From Brevundimonas sp. (GTDB taxonomy: Bacteria; Pseudomonadota; Alphaproteobacteria; Caulobacterales; Caulobacteraceae): DNA of 9,170 bases. The stretch covers positions 1 through 9,170 of the forward strand of contig JAAXIW010000124.1 in the NCBI GenBank assembly GCA_012270135.1, given 5' to 3'. Positions 5,874-9,170 of the stretch are shown one piece after another. Every line of letters starts with the position of its first letter. Position 1 is the stretch's first letter. A program made the position numbers and the translations under genes. A model generated the notes under the pieces. That model was not told the origin of the DNA and ran no database searches. It was given only the letters and a program-made list of their open reading frames with translations.

Positions 5874-6244
5874 AGAAGCAATTGATCGGGGATCTTGGCT
5901 GGGGCGTTGGCATCGTCATGCTGGCGCTCTGCGCGACCTGGGCGCGCGGCGAGGGCTATATCGACGGGGATACGGTCACCCGGCTGGTCCTCGGCGCGAC
6001 CGGACTCATGGTCGCCTGGTTCGGCAATCGCATGCCCAAGACCATCGCGCCGAGCGCGCGCGCCCGTCAGGCCCAGCGCGTCGGCGGCTGGTCGATGGCG
6101 CTGAGCGGTCTGGTCTACGCCGGCCTGTGGGCCTTCGCCCCGGTCGATATCGCGCTGATCGCCGGCTGCGGCGCCATCATCCTCGGGATGGCGGTGACGA
6201 TCGGCTATTGCCTGTCCCTGCGCGGTCGGGCGAGAGCCGCCTGA
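5870..6244 (+). CDS. Four-helix membrane protein paired with the SdpR-like repressor, possible divergent SdpI relative
   Basis: A 124-residue inner-membrane protein with four predicted helices (about residues 8-24, 36-52, 73-90 and 92-116). The segment FGNRMPKTIAPSARARQAQR, connecting helices 2 and 3, resembles the GNxMxK start of the conserved loop in SdpI-family proteins, but the following GIRTPWTL-type part of that motif is absent, so membership is tentative. The gene starts within the repressor's last codons (ATGA) and has AAGGAG eight bases before the ATG, so the two are co-translated. By analogy with SdpI it could act as sensor or anchor for the repressor, or as an immunity protein; this is inferred only from gene pairing and weak motif likeness. 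No SdpC-like toxin or its maturation genes are visible nearby. The C-terminus is basic (RGRARAA), which fits a cytoplasmic end. Confidence 0.75.
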   Translation: MKKQLIGDLGWGVGIVMLALCATWARGEGYIDGDTVTRLVLGATGLMVAWFGNRMPKTIAPSARARQAQRVGGWSMALSGLVYAGLWAFAPVDIALIAGCGAIILGMAVTIGYCLSLRGRARAA

Positions 6245-6264
6245 CCGTCGCGGCCCGGCACGGC

Positions 6265-6280
6265 GGTCCGGTCGCGGACC
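6265..6280 (+). repeat. Inverted repeat (hairpin) after the membrane protein gene
   Basis: GGTCCG (6265-6270) and CGGACC (6275-6280) form a perfect 6-bp stem with a GTCG loop, 20 bases after the stop of the membrane protein gene. No run of T follows, so it is not a standard intrinsic terminator; it could stabilise the 3' end of the mRNA or mean nothing in DNA this GC-rich. Confidence 0.3.
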
Positions 6281-6355
6281 AGGAGGCCCCGGGGTGACCG
6301 GTCTGTCCATGGACGCCACGAACACCCGTCTTACCGATCTGTAATGTTTCCGGCT

Positions 6356-6385
6356 TTGACGGATCGGGCCTGAGGCCTTTGTAAT
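6356..6385 (+). promoter_or_regulatory. Predicted sigma70-type promoter of the amidohydrolase pair
   Basis: TTGACG (6356-6361, five of six to consensus and the usual alphaproteobacterial form) and TGTAAT (6380-6385, five of six to TATAAT) are 18 bases apart. The start of transcription would fall near 6391-6393, leaving a leader of about 46 bases that contains the ribosome site AGGGGGA at 6425-6431. Confidence 0.55.
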
Positions 6386-6438
6386 CCCTCCCGACCGGCG
6401 CCCCGTTCTCCACCCGGGCGCATCAGGGGGATGTTTCG

Positions 6439-7926
6439 ATGAGACTTCAACGCCTGCGGGGCGCCAGCCTCGCCGCCCTGGCCTGCGTGGCCCTGACCGC
6501 CTGCGCCCCGACCGGCAGCACCGGCCCGACCGGCGGCGGCGACCCCGCCTCCCGCGATGACGGCGGCCGCGCCGAACTGGCCCGCGGCCTCGACGTCGCC
6601 GCCAATCCCGATCCCTTCCCCTCGACCTATCGCGGCCTGCCGCGCGAGAACATGGCCATCGTGGGCGGCACCGTCTTCGACGGGGCCGGCCGCAGGATCG
6701 ACAACGGCGTGGTCATCGTCACCGACGGTCGCGTCGCGGCCGTCGGCGGGGCCTCGACTCCCATCCCCGCCGGCCACCGCCGCGTCGACGCCGCCGGGCG
6801 CTTCGTCACGCCCGGGGTGATCGACACCCACAGCCACCTCGGCGTCTATCCCTCACCCGGCGTCCAGGGCATGAGCGACGGCAACGAGGCCACCAACCCG
6901 AACACCGCCCAGGTCTGGGCCGAGCATTCGATCTGGCCCCAGGACCCCGGCTTCAACGCCGCCCGCGCCGGCGGCGTCACCACCCTCCAGATCCTGCCCG
7001 GCTCGGCCAATCTGTTCGGCGGCCGCGGCGTCACCGTCCGCAACATCCCCTCGGTGACCATGCAGGGCATGAAGATGCCCGGCGCCCCCTACGGCCTGAA
7101 GATGGCCTGCGGCGAGAACCCCAGCCGCGTCTACGGCGGCCGCAACTCCTCGCCCGCCACCGGCATGGGCAATGTCGCCGGCTACCGCGCCGCCTTCATC
7201 GCCGCCCGCGACTACAAGGCCAAGTGGGACAAGTGGCGCGAGGACGGCGAGGGCTCGCCCCCGACCCGCAACCTGCAACTGGAAACCCTCGCCGGCGTCC
7301 TCGACGGCTCGGTGCTGATCCAGAACCACTGCTACCGCGCCGACGAAATGGCGGTGATGATCGATATCGCCAAGGAGTTCGGCTACAGGATCACCGCCTT
7401 CCACCACGCCATCGAGGCCTACAAGGTCGCGCCCCTGCTGGCCCGCGAAGGCATCTGCGCCGACATGTGGACCGGCTGGTGGGGCTTCAAGATGGAGGCG
7501 CTCGACGCGGTCGAGGCCAACGCCGCCCTCGTCGACGCACCCGAGGGCTCCTGCGCCGTCATCCACTCCGACGACGCCGAACTGACCCAGCGCCTCAACC
7601 AGGAAGCCGCCGCCGCCCTCGCCGCCGGCCGCCGCATGGGCATGGACATCTCCGAGGAACGGGCCATCAGCTGGATCACCCTCAACCCGGCCCGCTCGCT
7701 CGGCATCGCCGACCAGACCGGCTCGCTCGAGGCCGGCAAGCGCGCCGACGTGGTCATCTGGAGCGCCAACCCGTTCAGCGTCTACGCCCGCGCCGACCAG
7801 GTCTTCATCGACGGCGGCCTCGCCTTCGACCGCTTCAACCCGGCCTATCAGCCGGTGTCCGACTTCGAACTCGGCCAGCCCGGCTACGGCGTCTCCGCCG
7901 CCAACGTCGCCCAGGGAGCCCGCTGA
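6439..7926 (+). CDS. Amidohydrolase-family lipoprotein, imidazolonepropionase-like, metal site intact
   Basis: A 495-residue metal-dependent hydrolase of the imidazolonepropionase-related branch of the amidohydrolase superfamily. Some members of this branch from Caulobacter are dipeptidases; the substrate here cannot be read from sequence. It has a lipoprotein signal with lipobox LTAC (19-22) and alanine after the cysteine, so it is probably anchored in the outer membrane facing the periplasm. After a Gly/Thr/Asp linker comes the N-terminal beta part (VGGTVFDGAGRRIDNG, 75-90), then metal ligands H131 and H133 in DTHSHLG, K221 in LKMACGENP (candidate carboxylated lysine), H297 in QNHCYRADE, H322/H323 in AFHHAIEAYK, and D378 in HSDDAEL. 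It closes with TLNPARSLGI and SLEAGKRADVVIW (429-441). The start has AGGGGGA seven bases upstream. Its stop overlaps the start of the next amidohydrolase by one base (TGATG), so the pair is translationally coupled. Confidence 0.92.
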   Translation: MRLQRLRGASLAALACVALTACAPTGSTGPTGGGDPASRDDGGRAELARGLDVAANPDPFPSTYRGLPRENMAIVGGTVFDGAGRRIDNGVVIVTDGRVAAVGGASTPIPAGHRRVDAAGRFVTPGVIDTHSHLGVYPSPGVQGMSDGNEATNPNTAQVWAEHSIWPQDPGFNAARAGGVTTLQILPGSANLFGGRGVTVRNIPSVTMQGMKMPGAPYGLKMACGENPSRVYGGRNSSPATGMGNVAGYRAAFIAARDYKAKWDKWREDGEGSPPTRNLQLETLAGVLDGSVLIQNHCYRADEMAVMIDIAKEFGYRITAFHHAIEAYKVAPLLAREGICADMWTGWWGFKMEALDAVEANAALVDAPEGSCAVIHSDDAELTQRLNQEAAAALAAGRRMGMDISEERAISWITLNPARSLGIADQTGSLEAGKRADVVIWSANPFSVYARADQVFIDGGLAFDRFNPAYQPVSDFELGQPGYGVSAANVAQGAR

Positions 7927-9170
7927 TGCGCATCCGCACCCTCATCCTCGCCGCCGTCTCGGCTGCGGCCCTGGCTTCGCCCGCCCTTGCCCAGGAGCTG
8001 ACCGCCATCACCGGCGGCCGCGTCCTGACCGGAACCTCCGTCATCGAGAACGGAACCGTCGTCATCCAGAACGGCCGCGTCGTCTCGGTCGGGACCGGCG
8101 CCGCCCCCTCGGGCGCCCGCGTCATCGACGCCCGCGGCAAGGTGGTCGCGCCCGGCTTCGTCGCGGTCGACTCCGGTCTCGGCGGCGGAGAGGTCTCTTC
8201 GGTCAGCGGGACCAACGACCTGCGCAACGGGGCCAACAGCATCAGCGCCTCGTTCGACGTCTCCTACGGCCTCGACCCGTGGTCCTTCACCCTGCCGGTG
8301 GCCCGCCTCGGCGGCATCACCCGCGCCATCGTCGTCCCCAACCATCCGGGCGGCGGGGGCGGCGGCCACGCCCATGACGACAGCGACTTCGCCGGCGTCG
8401 GCGACGGCGGCTACCAGTCGCCCAGCCTGTTCGCCGGTCAGGCCGCCGTCATCCACCTGGCCGAGGGGACCGACATCCTCGTCAAGCCGCGCGTGGCCAT
8501 GGTCGCCCCGTTCGGCGAGGCCGGGGCCTCGGTGGCCGGCGGCGCCCGCGGGGCCCAGTTCACCCAGTTCCGGGAAACCCTGGCCGAGGTCCGTCTCTAC
8601 GCCCGCAACAAGGCAGCCTACGACCGCGCCGGCCTGCGCGACCTGTCGCTGTCCCGCGCCGACCTCGAGGCCCTGATCCCGGTCGCCAACCGCTCCATGC
8701 CGCTGATCGTCACCGTGCGCCGCGCTGCCGACCTCCAGCAGGTGCTGCGCCTGGCGCGGGAAGCGGGCGTGAAGATCATCCTCGACGGGGCCGAGGAGGG
8801 CTGGCTGGTCGCCGACCAGATCGCGGCGGCCAATGTGCCGGTGCTGCTCAATCCGATCTCCAACCTGCCCGGCAATTTCGAGGTCCGGGCCGCGCGGATG
8901 CAGAACGCCGCCGTCCTCGACGCGGCCGGGGTGACCATCGCCATCAAGGGCAATGAGGGCTCGATCCACCGCGCCCGCGAGACCCGCTACAACGCCGGCA
9001 ACGCCGTCTCGCACGGCCTGTCGTATGAATCGGCGATCGAGGCGATCACGGTCAACCCGGCCCGCATCTTCGGCATGGCCGGCCAGTTCGGCGAGCTGCG
9101 CCCCGGCGCCGCCGCCGATGTGGTGATCTGGTCCGGCGACCCGCTGGAGCCGCTCAGCAACGCCGAGACC
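7926..9170 (+). CDS. Amidohydrolase-like periplasmic protein lacking the metal ligands, 3' end beyond the window
   Basis: The frame is open from the ATG at 7926 to the window edge (415 codons, no stop). A Sec signal peptide (MRIRTLILAAVSAAALASPALA) with cleavage after residue 22 predicts a periplasmic protein. It is a paralogue of the gene before it: GGRVLTGTSVIENGTVVIQN (30-49), KVVAPGF (72-78), AITVNPARIFGM (373-384) and ELRPGAAADVVIWSGDPLE (390-408) align with its partner. The catalytic positions are changed. HxH is replaced by DSG in VAVDSGLG (80-86), NHCYRADE by TVRRAADL (263-270), the FHHAIEAYK region by LDGAEEGW (286-293), and HSDD by KGNE (341-344). Between residues 138 and 155 is an unusual run, PNHPGGGGGGHAHDDSDF. 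It is likely a non-catalytic partner or structural subunit of the lipoprotein enzyme, though an unrelated site cannot be excluded. It is cut near its C-terminus, probably lacking some tens of residues. Confidence 0.88.
   Translation, partial: MRIRTLILAAVSAAALASPALAQELTAITGGRVLTGTSVIENGTVVIQNGRVVSVGTGAAPSGARVIDARGKVVAPGFVAVDSGLGGGEVSSVSGTNDLRNGANSISASFDVSYGLDPWSFTLPVARLGGITRAIVVPNHPGGGGGGHAHDDSDFAGVGDGGYQSPSLFAGQAAVIHLAEGTDILVKPRVAMVAPFGEAGASVAGGARGAQFTQFRETLAEVRLYARNKAAYDRAGLRDLSLSRADLEALIPVANRSMPLIVTVRRAADLQQVLRLAREAGVKIILDGAEEGWLVADQIAAANVPVLLNPISNLPGNFEVRAARMQNAAVLDAAGVTIAIKGNEGSIHRARETRYNAGNAVSHGLSYESAIEAITVNPARIFGMAGQFGELRPGAAADVVIWSGDPLEPLSNAET

Noticed and set aside
6327..6335. CGTCTTACC here and at 5568-5576 next to the repressor start, as a possible second regulator site
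   Set aside because: The match does not include the palindrome core TTAGCTAA, so it does not suggest binding by the same protein.
6853..7566. Long minus-strand frame inside the first amidohydrolase, and a similar one at 7884-9014 in the second
   Set aside because: Both are Gly/Ala/Asp/Val-rich translations opposite well-supported amidohydrolase genes, as expected from codon bias.

Overview
The window looks like chromosomal DNA from a high-GC alphaproteobacterium, most likely Caulobacterales and close to Brevundimonas. This rests on protein character and layout: the very high G/C at third codon positions, an AhcY tail and EtfBA pair of alphaproteobacterial type, the HIG1-type twin-membrane protein next to a PduO-type cobalamin adenosyltransferase just upstream of etfBA, and envelope amidohydrolases. 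The assignment is inferred, not tested by a search. I see no rRNA, tRNA, insertion sequence, phage gene or CRISPR array.

Layout. (1) Positions 1-641 hold the 3' part of ahcY (S-adenosylhomocysteine hydrolase). It meets a minus-strand PepSY membrane protein (638-1360) tail to tail, and both stop codons are read from one CTAG. (2) Positions 1579-2112 encode a secreted, four-cysteine protein of unknown function whose base composition is less GC-rich than its neighbours; a 71-residue unknown protein lies on the minus strand at 2149-2364. (3) Positions 2527-5470 are an energy and cofactor block: a HIG1-like two-helix membrane protein, an ATP:cob(I)alamin adenosyltransferase, a minus-strand small envelope protein lodged in between, then etfB and etfA overlapping by one base. 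A strong UUCG-loop intrinsic terminator closes it (5494-5525). (4) Positions 5577-6244 are a two-gene regulatory module: an SdpR-type ArsR-family repressor without cysteines, overlapping by ATGA with a four-helix membrane protein that may be a divergent SdpI relative. A nearly perfect 18-bp palindrome sits over the predicted -10 region just before the repressor's start, so autorepression is likely, and the mRNA may be leaderless. (5) Positions 6439-9170 hold two amidohydrolases overlapping by one base. The first is a predicted lipoprotein with an intact metal site. The second has a Sec signal peptide, is cut by the window edge, and has lost every metal ligand that can be placed by comparison with the first.

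How the genes fit together. EtfBA collects electrons from flavin dehydrogenases, such as acyl-CoA dehydrogenases, for the quinone pool. The adenosyltransferase makes coenzyme B12, which would serve for example methylmalonyl-CoA mutase in propionate and odd-chain or branched-chain catabolism; the HIG1-like protein suggests a respiratory link. The most interesting items are the active/dead amidohydrolase pair and the SdpR-like repressor with its membrane partner and palindromic operator. Nothing here is an obviously new defence or mobile system.
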